This document shows, piece by piece, positions 34,564 to 42,414 of a stretch of DNA of 64,000 nt. The stretch covers positions 558,001 through 622,000 of the forward strand of contig JAWKUK010000003.1 of NCBI GenBank assembly GCA_041398605.1, read 5' to 3'. How positions within the stretch are numbered: the first letter of the stretch is position 1; each line of letters begins with the position of its first letter. A program made the translations under genes and the position numbers. Origin of the DNA: JAWKUK01 sp041398605. GTDB taxonomy: Bacteria > Planctomycetota > UBA1135 > GCA-002686595. Below the pieces are notes generated by a model. It had not been told where the DNA came from, made no database searches, and worked only from the letters and a program-made list of their open reading frames with translations.

Positions 34564-34977
34564 ATGCGCCCGTTCCATCTAGCGATCACGACGAATGACC
34601 TGGGCGCGACGGAGCGGTTCTATGCCGGGCTCCTTGGGGCGGGGATCGGGCGCCGGGCGGCGCGCTGGATCGACTTCGATCTCTTTGGGCACCAGGTGTC
34701 GGTGCACTTGGACGAGGCCAAGACGACGGGTGACGCCTACAACCCGGTGGACGGGGACCGTGTCCCTGTGCCTCACTTCGGCGTCGTGCTCGACATGGAG
34801 GCGTGGCGGGTGTTGGGCGACCGTTTGACGGCGGCGGGGGTGGAGTTCGTGATACCTCCTCGGGTTCGCTTCGCGGGCGAGGTCGGCGAGCAGGGAACTT
34901 TCTTCCTGAAGGATCCGGCGGGCAATGCCTTGGAGTTCAAGGCCTTCCAGGACCTGTCTAGCCTCTTCGCGACCTAG
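34564..34977 (+). CDS. VOC/glyoxalase-fold protein
   Basis: A 137-residue protein with a complete VOC fold: MRPFHLAITTNDLGATERFY (first beta strand with the metal His), IDFDLFGHQVSVHL, VPHFGVVLDMEAWRVLGDRL, and FFLKDPAGNALEFKAF with the C-terminal metal Glu. These proteins are small metal-dependent isomerases, dioxygenases or hydrolases; the reaction cannot be predicted. The start at MRPFHLAI follows a 15-bp repeat. A short hairpin (34982-35000) lies directly after the stop. Confidence 0.88.
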   Translation: MRPFHLAITTNDLGATERFYAGLLGAGIGRRAARWIDFDLFGHQVSVHLDEAKTTGDAYNPVDGDRVPVPHFGVVLDMEAWRVLGDRLTAAGVEFVIPPRVRFAGEVGEQGTFFLKDPAGNALEFKAFQDLSSLFAT

Positions 34978-34981
34978 CTAT

Positions 34982-35000
34982 GCGCCTGAGGAGCAGGCGC
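34982..35000 (+). terminator. Short hairpin after the VOC gene
   Basis: GCGCCTG (34982-34988) pairs with CAGGCGC (34994-35000) around a five-base loop, four bases after the VOC stop codon. There is no T-run; it is a weak terminator or simply a hairpin. Confidence 0.3.
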
Positions 35001-35128
35001 TGTCGCTGCAGGTCGCAATTGAGGACGTCTGCGCAGGCTTTCCCCAAGTTCGGTGTAGGGCGTGGGCGCCGCTGGTCGATCGGCTTGGTAGCGAGTTCGC
35101 CTTAGAGCGGCTCCTAGGTGACCCCCGC

Positions 35129-35986
35129 ATGCAGACGCCGCTCAAGGACATCGTTTTCGAGATGCGCAGCCTCGAGCCGTTCCCCGGCGTCGCTGCGCGA
35201 GTGTTGGAGCTCGCGGGGAAGGCCGACGTGGTGCCTGGCGACGTGATCGAGCTGGTGCAGACGGACGCGGGGATCACGTCGAAGGTGCTGAAGCTCTGCA
35301 ACTCGGCCTATTTCGGCTTCCAGCGGGAGATCGCATCGATGCACGAGGCGGGGAACCGTCTTGGTGTGACGACGTTGGTGAACCTGGTGATGACGTCGAG
35401 CGCGGGGAAGTACTTCCGCGATTATGGCGGTGCGTCAGCGGACGCGCAGGCGCGCTTGTGGAAGCGCAGTGTGGCGACAGCGATCGGCGCGCGGTTGGTC
35501 GCGCAGAAGCATCGCAAGACGGACCCGGAGCAGGCGTACACCGCGGGTCTGTTGGAGAACATCGGGACGATGGTGTTGGAGCGTCACATGGAGGACGCGC
35601 GCTTTGCGATCCGTGCGGTGGCGAAGAGTGGTTGCACGATGATCGAGGCGGAGAAGCGCACGCTGGGCTTGCACCATGCGGAGATCGGCGCGCGCCTCTG
35701 CACCAAGTGGGGCTTGCCTGACGTCTTGGTGGACACGATCCGGTACCACCATATGCCGGAGAACGCGACGGTGGACAAGCCTTTGGCGGCGACGTCCCAT
35801 TTGGCGGAGATCTTGACGGACCGCGCGCTGACGCTGTTGTCGCCGGAGGAGTCGGACCTAGAGCTCACCTACGACCTCTCGCCCTCCGCCCTCCAACTCA
35901 CGGGCCTACGCGAACCCGACTTCCCCCCCCTGATCGAGCGCCTCACCCAAGAACTCGAACGCGCCAAAGAGTTCCTAGACCGCTAA
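35129..35986 (+). CDS. HDOD domain signalling protein
   Basis: A 285-residue protein made of one HDOD domain, a catalytically silent relative of HD phosphohydrolases. Landmarks: LKDIVFEMRSLEPFPGVAARVLELAG, VIELVQTDAGITSKVLKLCNSAYFGF, NRLGVTTLVNLVMTSSAGKYF, and LLENIGTMVLERH with a late LHHAEIGARLCTKWGLPDVL. HDOD proteins act in two-component or cyclic-di-nucleotide signalling without a known reaction. The start at ATG 35129 was chosen because the family similarity begins there and AGGTGA is suitably spaced upstream; the frame is open back to 34925 in the VOC gene. Confidence 0.87.
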   Translation: MQTPLKDIVFEMRSLEPFPGVAARVLELAGKADVVPGDVIELVQTDAGITSKVLKLCNSAYFGFQREIASMHEAGNRLGVTTLVNLVMTSSAGKYFRDYGGASADAQARLWKRSVATAIGARLVAQKHRKTDPEQAYTAGLLENIGTMVLERHMEDARFAIRAVAKSGCTMIEAEKRTLGLHHAEIGARLCTKWGLPDVLVDTIRYHHMPENATVDKPLAATSHLAEILTDRALTLLSPEESDLELTYDLSPSALQLTGLREPDFPPLIERLTQELERAKEFLDR

Positions 35987-36034
35987 CCCCCCCCAATCGC
36001 ATCCCAACCCCGACTCCCCCCAACCAATCCGCCC

Positions 36035-36066
36035 CCCAAACGATTCACTCCCCAAACGATTCACTC
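36035..36066. repeat. 16-bp direct tandem duplication
   Basis: CCCAAACGATTCACTC occurs twice in tandem, with a diverged third copy (CCAGCCGATTCGC) after it. It lies in the C-rich gap between the HDOD gene and tRNA-His. Confidence 0.85.
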
Positions 36067-36112
36067 CCAGCCGATTCGCACCCGAATGGCTTCGTCGCGC
36101 CGAAGGCGACAC

Positions 36113-36190
36113 CTCGCGCCGTCAGGCGCGAGAGCAATAACCGACCATCTCCCCCGGCGAGCAGCGCGAGCAGAATCCCAGCGGGAGATG
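36113..36190. other. Cluster of stem-loops downstream of tRNA-His
   Basis: Two inverted repeats: CTCGCGCC at 36113-36120 with GGCGCGAG at 36125-36132 (four-base loop), and CATCTCCC near 36147 with GGGAGATG at 36183-36190. The second includes the tRNA 3' end region. Neither has a T-run; they may help processing or termination of the tRNA transcript. Confidence 0.4.
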
Positions 36191-36265
36191 GGGTGGATGA
36201 GGGGACTTGAACCCCCGACCTTCGGTGCCACAAACCGACGCTCTAACCGGCTGAGCTACATCCAC
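36189..36265 (-). tRNA. tRNA-His (anticodon GTG)
   Basis: The minus strand folds as a full cloverleaf: acceptor GTGGATG/CATCCAC, D arm GCTC...GAGC, anticodon stem TCGGT/ACCGA with loop TTGTGGC (anticodon GTG, His), and a T arm with GGTTCAAGTCC. A G at position -1 (complement of 36266) and C73 (36192) are the His identity elements, and CCA is encoded (36191-36189). Confidence 0.97.
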
Positions 36266-36279
36266 CGTCCGTGCGCTCT

Positions 36280-36295
36280 GGCCCCTCGCGGGGCC
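36280..36295 (-). other. Hairpin in the leader of tRNA-His
   Basis: GGCCCC (36280-36285) pairs with GGGGCC (36290-36295) around four bases, about 15 bp upstream of the tRNA 5' end and downstream of the promoter. Confidence 0.45.
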
Positions 36296-36313
36296 TGATC
36301 GTGCGGGAGGAAG

Positions 36314-36342
36314 AGGATGGTGAGCGGGGGCGGGGTTGTCAA
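36314..36342 (-). promoter_or_regulatory. Sigma70-type promoter for tRNA-His
   Basis: On the minus strand a perfect -35 box TTGACA (36342-36337) is followed by a 17-bp spacer and CATCCT (36319-36314) as the -10 box. The A at position 2 and T at position 6 are kept. It is correctly oriented about 48 bp before the tRNA 5' end. Confidence 0.6.
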
Positions 36343-36354
36343 GGGATCGGGCGC

Positions 36355-36855
36355 TCAGCGGCGCAGTTTGTGCGCGAGCTGGCGCAGCCAGCCGCCCTTG
36401 GGCGCCCCCTCGCGCTCAGGCTGCGGCGCGGGGCCGGCGGTGAGGGCAGGGCGCCGGGCGCTGCGTTCGAGGGCCAGGCGCAGCCCCTCCACCTCGCGCT
36501 GGGTGGCGCCGAGCACGACGAGGGTGCGGTGCAGCTGCTCCCGGGCGCGCTCCTCGCGCGCCCGGACGTCGACGAGGTCGCGCTCGAGCCGATCCATCCG
36601 GCGCCCCGCGCCGCGCTCGACCAGCGCGGCGTGGTCGAGGGTCCGGTGCAACCCTTCGACCGAGCGCTGCAGGTCGCCGATGCGGTCGAGGTACTCGCGC
36701 TCGCGGCGCCCGGGCCCGGTCACGCGGAGCCCGCGCGCCCTGGGGTGCCCCCCGCGACCGGCGGGTGTCAGGACGACCTCGGACTCGCCGTCCCGGCGCG
36801 CGGCCTCCGAAGACAGGAGCATGGCGTACGGTTCATCGTGCGAGGCGTGTCCCAT
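36355..36855 (-). CDS. Coiled-coil protein of unknown function
   Basis: A 166-residue soluble protein. From about residue 45 to 140 it is a long amphipathic helix with heptads (LDRIGDLQRSVEGLHRTLDH; MDRLERDLVDVRAREERAREQ; TQREVEGLRLALERSAR), so it should form a coiled-coil dimer. The N-terminus has polar and glycine-rich stretches and the end is basic (GGWLRQLAHKLRR). No family is recognised. The start MGHASHDEPYAMLL has a GAAGAG upstream; a Met 11 codons on is also possible. It is divergent from the zinc-ribbon gene, 88 bp away. Confidence 0.65.
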   Translation of the reverse strand: MGHASHDEPYAMLLSSEAARRDGESEVVLTPAGRGGHPRARGLRVTGPGRREREYLDRIGDLQRSVEGLHRTLDHAALVERGAGRRMDRLERDLVDVRAREERAREQLHRTLVVLGATQREVEGLRLALERSARRPALTAGPAPQPEREGAPKGGWLRQLAHKLRR

Positions 36856-36943
36856 GCGACACTCTTCGGCACGAGGTCGCGCTCCCTTGCCCGGAGTGCC
36901 GCGCTTCCTGCAAGCTGCGCCCGGCCGGCCCCTCGCACGCACG

Positions 36944-37327
36944 ATGGACGACTCTGAAGCACCCCGCGATCCCAAGAGCTACGGGAACATGACCGAGCAC
37001 CATTGGTCGCGCACGCGCGGCGAACGGAACTCGGAGGCGATCGAATACTACCGCGAGCGCTCGCAGGCCCCGGGCGTGGCCGAGGGCGGCGCGGCGCGCA
37101 ACTCGTATTGCATGGACTGCGACGGCGTGATCCCGTGGGACGGCTTCGAGGGCGGTGCGTGCCCCCACTGCGGCGCGCCGCTCGAAGGGGGCGCGCGCCG
37201 CTATTTCAACTGGGTCGAGCTCGACCGCGCGCCGGAGGGCGACGCACGCGCCGTGCTGCTCGTGCTCGGGGCCGTGGCGCTTGGCGTCGGTCTCCTCGCC
37301 GCGCTTGTAGGGTGGTGCCTGCGATGA
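36944..37327 (+). CDS. Small membrane protein with a zinc ribbon
   Basis: A 127-residue protein. The middle has a four-Cys zinc ribbon, SYCMDCDGVIP and GACPHCGAPL, and the C-terminus is a membrane helix (AVLLVLGAVALGVGLLAALVGWCL). The charged N-terminus carries HHWSRTRGERNSEAIEYY. No named family. The last codon overlaps the start of the E1-like gene (ATGA), so the two should be made together. Confidence 0.75.
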   Translation: MDDSEAPRDPKSYGNMTEHHWSRTRGERNSEAIEYYRERSQAPGVAEGGAARNSYCMDCDGVIPWDGFEGGACPHCGAPLEGGARRYFNWVELDRAPEGDARAVLLVLGAVALGVGLLAALVGWCLR

Positions 37328-38388
37328 GCACCCGTCGCTTCGAGCGCCAGGAGCGCTTTGCGCCGCTAGGCGCTGCGGGCCAAGCGCGGCTGCTGGACGC
37401 CCACGTGCTGATCGTCGGCTGCGGCGCGCTCGGCGGGTTCATGGCGCAGCTCTTGACCCGCGCGGGCGTCGGGACGCTCGTGCTGGTCGATCGCGACATC
37501 GTTGAAGAATCGAACCTGCCGCGGCAGGTGCTGTTCCACGAGGCGCACGCGCGGGCGGGCGCCGCGAAGGTCGAGGCGGCGGCAGAGACCTTGGCGGCGA
37601 TCGGCGGCCCGACGCGCCTCGAGACCCACGCGCGCCACCTCGACGCGGATCTCTTGCCGCGCGTGGCAGCCGGCTGCACGCTCATGCTCGACGGCACGGA
37701 CAACCTGCCGACGCGCTATCTGTTGAACGATTGGTCGGTCCGCGAGGGCGTGCCGTGGGTGTATGGCGGCGTCGTCGCGAGCGGCGGCGTGGTGATGCCG
37801 ATCCTGCCGGGGCACGGCCCCTGCCTGCGCTGCCTCTTCCGTGAGCCGCCGCCGCCAGGGACCCTGGCCACGTGTGACACGGCGGGCGTCCTCGGGCCTG
37901 CGGTCGGGGCGGTGGCGTCGCTGCAAGCGGGGCTCGCCCTGCGCCTCCTGGCCGACGGACCGGCGCGCGCCGCGGGCGCGGGCGCAGGCGAGGACCCGGC
38001 GCGCGGGCGCAGGCTGACCCCGAGCCTGGTCGAGCTCGACGTCTGGAGCGGCGAGACGCGGCGGATCGAAGTCGACCGCGACCCGGAGTGCCCATGCTGT
38101 GGCGCGCGTGACTTTCCGTGGCTCGAGCGGCCGACGGCGACGGAGGCGGTCGCCCTGTGCGGACGCGACACGGTCGAGGTGCGGCCGCGGGGCGGGCGCC
38201 CGGACTTGGCGCGGGTCGCGGAGCGGCTGCGCGGGATCGGCGTCGACGCGCAGCGCATCGGGCCGATGCTGCGGTTCCGGACAGAGGCCGAGCGTGTGAC
38301 GCTCTTCCCGGACGGGCGCGCGCTCGTGGAAGGCACTGAGGACCTCGGGCGCGCGTTGGCGGTGATCGACCGCTGGGTCGGGGCGTGA
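37324..38388 (+). CDS. ThiF/MoeB/HesA-type E1-like adenylyltransferase
   Basis: A 354-residue E1-like enzyme that should adenylate the C-terminal glycine of a ubiquitin-like sulfur carrier. The ATP site is VLIVGCGALGGFMAQLLTRAG, with VDRDIVEESNLPRQVLF (the Asp and the Arg finger) and MLDGTDNLPTRYLLND. CLRCLF and ECPCCGARD supply a Cys4 zinc site, and TCDTAGVLGPAVG contains the expected Cys. The C-terminal 95 residues (VALCGRDTVEVRPRGG; VTLFPDGRALVEGTEDLG) are not a rhodanese domain but a small domain found in planctomycete homologues. Coupled to both neighbours by 4-bp overlaps. No MoaD or ThiS gene is visible here. Confidence 0.88.
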   Translation: MSTRRFERQERFAPLGAAGQARLLDAHVLIVGCGALGGFMAQLLTRAGVGTLVLVDRDIVEESNLPRQVLFHEAHARAGAAKVEAAAETLAAIGGPTRLETHARHLDADLLPRVAAGCTLMLDGTDNLPTRYLLNDWSVREGVPWVYGGVVASGGVVMPILPGHGPCLRCLFREPPPPGTLATCDTAGVLGPAVGAVASLQAGLALRLLADGPARAAGAGAGEDPARGRRLTPSLVELDVWSGETRRIEVDRDPECPCCGARDFPWLERPTATEAVALCGRDTVEVRPRGGRPDLARVAERLRGIGVDAQRIGPMLRFRTEAERVTLFPDGRALVEGTEDLGRALAVIDRWVGA

Positions 38389-39101
38389 GCCTCGCGCTCG
38401 TGATCCTGGCGGCTGGGGCCTCTGCGCGCCTCGGCACGTGCAAGGGCCTCGTCGACCTCGGCGGGGCGCCGCCGGTCGAGCGCCTCCTGCGCGCAGGGCG
38501 CGCAGCCGCGCCGGCCGCGACCGTCCTGGTGGCCGGCGCGGACGTCGCCGCGCTCAGCGCCTGGTGGCGCTCCGCCGCCCCCTCCCCCTCGGACGAGGCT
38601 GGCCCCCATGCGTGCTCCGTGCGCGGGTCGCCCCATGGGGCCGTTGGGACGACGCCCGAGCCCACAGCCGGCGCCGACCACGACCAGGATGGGGTCCGGC
38701 TGCTTTTGAATGAGCGCTGGCGGGCTGGCCGGACCGGCAGCGTCGCCGTGGCGGCCGCGGCGCTCCCGGGCGTCGATCTGTGCCTGGCGCCGGTGGATGT
38801 GCCGCTCGTCGGGTCCGGCACCTTCGCGAGCCTGCGGGCAGCGTGGGACGCGGCCGGGCGGCCGGCGTCGGGCTGGCTGGCGCCGCGCTTCGACGGCCGC
38901 TTCGGGCACCCGATCGTGGTCGGACGAGCGCTGGCCAAGCGTTGCGCGGAGCTCGCTCCAGGCGCCCCGCTCCGGGACCTGCGAGCCCTCGCGGCGCCCC
39001 TGTGGGCGATCGATGTGGCGGACCCGGCGATCCTGGATGACCTCGACACGCCCGCGGACCTCGAGCGCCTGCGGGCGTCGCTGCGCGCGGTCCCATCCTG
39101 A
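38385..39101 (+). CDS. MobA/MocA-like nucleotidyltransferase
   Basis: A 238-residue NTP-transferase of the MobA/MocA type. The nucleotide loop is LVILAAGASARLGTCKGLVDLGG, the metal region is VDLCLAPVDVPLV, and GHPIVVGRA and LDDLDTPADLERL are the standard end motifs. Family members add CMP or GMP to molybdopterin, or make other NDP-activated products. A low-complexity insertion lies between about residues 60 and 100 (AAPSPSDEAGPHACS). The GTG start overlaps the E1-like stop (GTGA). With a MoeB-like E1 next door, molybdenum cofactor biosynthesis is one reading, but other cofactor genes are absent. Confidence 0.78.
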   Translation: MSLALVILAAGASARLGTCKGLVDLGGAPPVERLLRAGRAAAPAATVLVAGADVAALSAWWRSAAPSPSDEAGPHACSVRGSPHGAVGTTPEPTAGADHDQDGVRLLLNERWRAGRTGSVAVAAAALPGVDLCLAPVDVPLVGSGTFASLRAAWDAAGRPASGWLAPRFDGRFGHPIVVGRALAKRCAELAPGAPLRDLRALAAPLWAIDVADPAILDDLDTPADLERLRASLRAVPS

Positions 39102-39226
39102 GCGCCGCGACATGGACGGGTAGACCGGCTTCAGGGCGCCGCGGCCCGGGACCGAAGGACGGAAAGCGCCCCGTCCCCGGGGGAATCGTCCGTCAACGAC
39201 TCCTAGCACCGAACACACCGCCGTCC

Positions 39227-42200
39227 ATGAGCTTCCAGGGAGATGTCCGCGGTATCGGCCTCGCCGAACTGCTGCAAGGCCTCGCACGAGGTCGCAAGGA
39301 GGGGTCGCTCACGCTCACGGCGAAGGGTGGGCTGCGGTGCGTCATCGGAATCGAGGACGGCAAAGCCTGGCTGATGCCGGACCCGGACGAGGACCCGGAC
39401 ACGTGGCGCGCGCGCGTGCGCGACGCGTGGGCGGACGACGAAGAGCACGCGGTCGACATCCAGCGGCTCCAACAAGTCGCGCGCGCGTCACGCACCGAGG
39501 TGCTGTACGCGCTGCTCGACGGCGGCGGCGTCCACTTCCGCTTCGAACCCGGCACGCTGCCGGAGCGCACGACACGGCTCGCCGAGGACGGCCACGAGAC
39601 CACCGTCGTCCACTGCCCTCCGACGCAGGTGGAGTTCGTGCTGCTGGAGTACGCGCGCGTCGCAGACGAGCTCGAGAGCCGCGGCGCGGCGGCGGACATG
39701 GCGCCGGACTTCGTGCCGTGCATCCAGGACCTCACGGAGCTCAACAACGCGCCGCCCGACCTCGTCGAGCAATGCAACGGCAACTCGACGGTCCAAGAGA
39801 TCGCCGATCGGCTCGGCTGGCCGCTGCGGCAAGCGCGCCTGGAGCTCGCGCGGCCGCTCGCGCAAGGCGGGCTGCGGCTCGCGCACCACATCGAGGTCCT
39901 CGGCCTCGCGCTCTACGAGCTGCAGCGCAAGCAGTTCAACCGCGCCGGCACGCGCCTCTCGCTCTGGACGCGCATCTCGCCGCCTGGGCCGTTCGTCCCG
40001 GAGGACGCCGAAGCGCTCTCGAACGAGTGGCTCGCGGGCCGCTTGACCGCGGCGCTGCGCACCATGCGCATCCGCGACGTGCGCTGCATCCTGCGCCGCC
40101 TCGACCATAGCCTCGGCAACCCGAACGCGACCCTCGTCCACTGGACCGAGGCCGCGCGCATGACGCGCATGGACCGGATCGTGCGCCTCAAGCACGCAGC
40201 GGCGCAGCTGCGGGCCGAGGGTGAGGACTGCAAGCTGGAGCCGCGGGACCTCCTCGATCTGGCGCGCGATCTGCGCGACCACGGGTCCGCCTGGCGCAGC
40301 AGCCCGGCCCTGACGATGGCCGCGTTCCGCCAGCCGCAGAGCAACTCGCAGCGCCTCGAGCTCGGCATGGGCTTCGTCGCCGCCAAGCGCGCGGAGGACG
40401 CCGGTCCCTGGGTCGTGACCGCCTGCGCGGAGATCCTCAACCAAGGGCACGCCGACCGCGTGCTGTCGCCGCTGCGGCAGCTCTTGGAGCTCGACCCACG
40501 CAACCGCGACGCGCGCCAACTCCTCACGCGCGCCAAGCGCGCCTCGACGCGCACGAAGCGCCTGCGCCGCAACATCTTGATCGGCGGCGCGATCATCGCG
40601 TCAGCGGTCGGCGGCGCCTTCGTGAAGGTCCAGGGCGACCGGCAGAGGCAGAGCCACATCGCGGAGGCCAAGCGGCTCCTGAACGACCCGGTGCAGGGCC
40701 TCGCGACGCTCGACGCGCACTTCGCGGGCGACGCGTCACCCGAGGTCCAGGACATTCGCCGCGAGCTAGAGGAGCGGCTGCGCTCCGTGGAGCTCCAGGT
40801 CCGGGCAGCTTGGCTCGACGAGTACCACACCGCCCAGCAGACTGCGCGCTCGGGCGACCCGCTGCTCGTGCCCGACCTGTTGGCGGCGCTGCCGAAGCCG
40901 CCGAAGATGAAGATGTTGACCGAGGCCTGGCCGGACCGGAACGATGTGCTCATCGGGCTCGTCCAACGCCTCGAGACCGAGGTCACGATCCTCGGGGCAC
41001 CCTCGTCGCGCGCGCCCCAGCAGCTCGCGACGGAGCAGCGCGTCAGAGAGCAAGCGGTCGCTTTGAAGGCGAAGGTCCTCCCCGCGGAGGCAGCGTCGAA
41101 GCAAGTCCAGGAGTACGTCGCGAGCCTCGACGCGCTCCTCGAGCTCATCGAGCGGCGAGATGAGGCCCGCTCGGTCGAGTCCTTTGAGCAAGAGCGCCGC
41201 GCGCGCCTCGAGCAGAACGACCGCTTGCTGGAGCTGGCGCGCTCGAGCGACAAGAAGGGCGACTACACGCGCGCGCTGCGCCACTATGACGAGATCGTCG
41301 CAAAGGACGTGACCGGGAAGGTGCGCAAGGTCCTCGCGTCGGAGATCGACCTCGTGCGGAAGAAGGTCGCGGCGGTCGAGGGGGCGCGCGCGCTCGCGAC
41401 GGAAGGGCGGCACAAGGAGGCCTTCGACCTGCTCGTTGACGCCTTCGAGAGCGCGAACGGCGTCATGCTGCCGTTCCAAGTCACGAGCGTCCCGCCGGGG
41501 GCGGCGGTGCGCGTATCGGGCGGCGCCGCGCGTACGACGCCGTTCATCGTCGAGGGTACGTTCGCCGACGAATGGACCCTCACCTTCGAGCTCGACGGGT
41601 TTGAGCCCAAGGTCCTGAAGGTCAGCGGCCCGCAGACCGTCTCCGTGCTGCTTTCACGGGACCACGAGCGCGCGCTCGCGACGGGCGGCCGGATCGAGGC
41701 GCTGCCCGCCCCCATCGGGGAGGATCACATCGTCGTCGACCGCACGGGCGCCATCGCGCGCATCGGCGCGGGCGGCGCGACGCGGTGGCAGGTCGCGATC
41801 CAGACGCTCTCCGGCATGGCGCGCGCGCCCGTGGAGATGCCGGGCCGTCCGGGGCGCATGCTGTTTGTCACCGAGACCGGCGCCGCCTGGGTGCTCGACC
41901 CCGAAGACGGCTCGCTGGAGGGTCCGTGGGAGCTCGGCTCGCCGCCGGTGCTCGGCCCGGCGACCGTCGGCGACGAAGTGCTTGTCGTCCTTCGCAGCGG
42001 CAAGGTCGCGCGCTGGCGCGCATCGCTGCGCCCGACCCTCGAGGACGTCGGCTCGACGCCGCCGTTGAGCGATGACTTCCGCTTCGGCGCGACCTTCGGC
42101 GCGAATGTCGCCTACGGGCGGGGGCGCGCGGACGGCGCGGTCGATGCACCGACCGGGCGCTGGCACGCAGAAGTCGGCGAAGACGCGATCCTCGTGACGA

Positions 42201-42343
42201 AGCCCGGCGATCCGAGCGCCACGTTCCCCGTCGCGAAGCGCGGCGCATGGAGCTACCTCGCATGGACCCCCCCTGCGCCCGGGGCGAGCGAAGGGCGCCT
42301 CTGGATCGCGGACGAGGCCGGGGTGCGCGCGGTGCTCCCCTGA
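39227..42343 (+). CDS. DUF4388 - membrane - PEGA-like - PQQ-propeller protein
   Basis: A 1038-residue protein. The N-terminus is a DUF4388 module (MSFQGDVRGIGLAELLQGLA; GLRCVIGIEDGKAWLMPD), found in gene-regulation and signalling proteins, followed by a winged-helix-like segment (NGNSTVQEIADRLGWPLRQA) and TPR-like helices. A single membrane helix lies near residue 455 (LIGGAIIASAVGGAFVKV). The outer part has helices, a PEGA-like strand set (PPGAAVRVSGGAARTTPF; WTLTFELDGFEPKVLKV) and a C-terminal PQQ/YVTN-type beta-propeller (FVTETGAAWVLDPEDGSLE; PPVLGPATVGDEVLVVL). It looks like a sensor linking an outer propeller to an inner scaffold; output unknown. Confidence 0.82.
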   Translation: MSFQGDVRGIGLAELLQGLARGRKEGSLTLTAKGGLRCVIGIEDGKAWLMPDPDEDPDTWRARVRDAWADDEEHAVDIQRLQQVARASRTEVLYALLDGGGVHFRFEPGTLPERTTRLAEDGHETTVVHCPPTQVEFVLLEYARVADELESRGAAADMAPDFVPCIQDLTELNNAPPDLVEQCNGNSTVQEIADRLGWPLRQARLELARPLAQGGLRLAHHIEVLGLALYELQRKQFNRAGTRLSLWTRISPPGPFVPEDAEALSNEWLAGRLTAALRTMRIRDVRCILRRLDHSLGNPNATLVHWTEAARMTRMDRIVRLKHAAAQLRAEGEDCKLEPRDLLDLARDLRDHGSAWRSSPALTMAAFRQPQSNSQRLELGMGFVAAKRAEDAGPWVVTACAEILNQGHADRVLSPLRQLLELDPRNRDARQLLTRAKRASTRTKRLRRNILIGGAIIASAVGGAFVKVQGDRQRQSHIAEAKRLLNDPVQGLATLDAHFAGDASPEVQDIRRELEERLRSVELQVRAAWLDEYHTAQQTARSGDPLLVPDLLAALPKPPKMKMLTEAWPDRNDVLIGLVQRLETEVTILGAPSSRAPQQLATEQRVREQAVALKAKVLPAEAASKQVQEYVASLDALLELIERRDEARSVESFEQERRARLEQNDRLLELARSSDKKGDYTRALRHYDEIVAKDVTGKVRKVLASEIDLVRKKVAAVEGARALATEGRHKEAFDLLVDAFESANGVMLPFQVTSVPPGAAVRVSGGAARTTPFIVEGTFADEWTLTFELDGFEPKVLKVSGPQTVSVLLSRDHERALATGGRIEALPAPIGEDHIVVDRTGAIARIGAGGATRWQVAIQTLSGMARAPVEMPGRPGRMLFVTETGAAWVLDPEDGSLEGPWELGSPPVLGPATVGDEVLVVLRSGKVARWRASLRPTLEDVGSTPPLSDDFRFGATFGANVAYGRGRADGAVDAPTGRWHAEVGEDAILVTKPGDPSATFPVAKRGAWSYLAWTPPAPGASEGRLWIADEAGVRAVLP

Positions 42344-42414
42344 CCGGGGTCCGTCCAGCCTGAGGTCGAGGTCCGCCGCCACATCCGCGCGGGGTCGCGC
42401 GTATGCTGGCCGGG

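Noticed and set aside
36001..36188. Possible second RNA gene next to tRNA-His
   Set aside because: Only C-rich sequence, a 16-bp duplication and stem-loops are visible; no tRNA-like or known ncRNA fold could be drawn.
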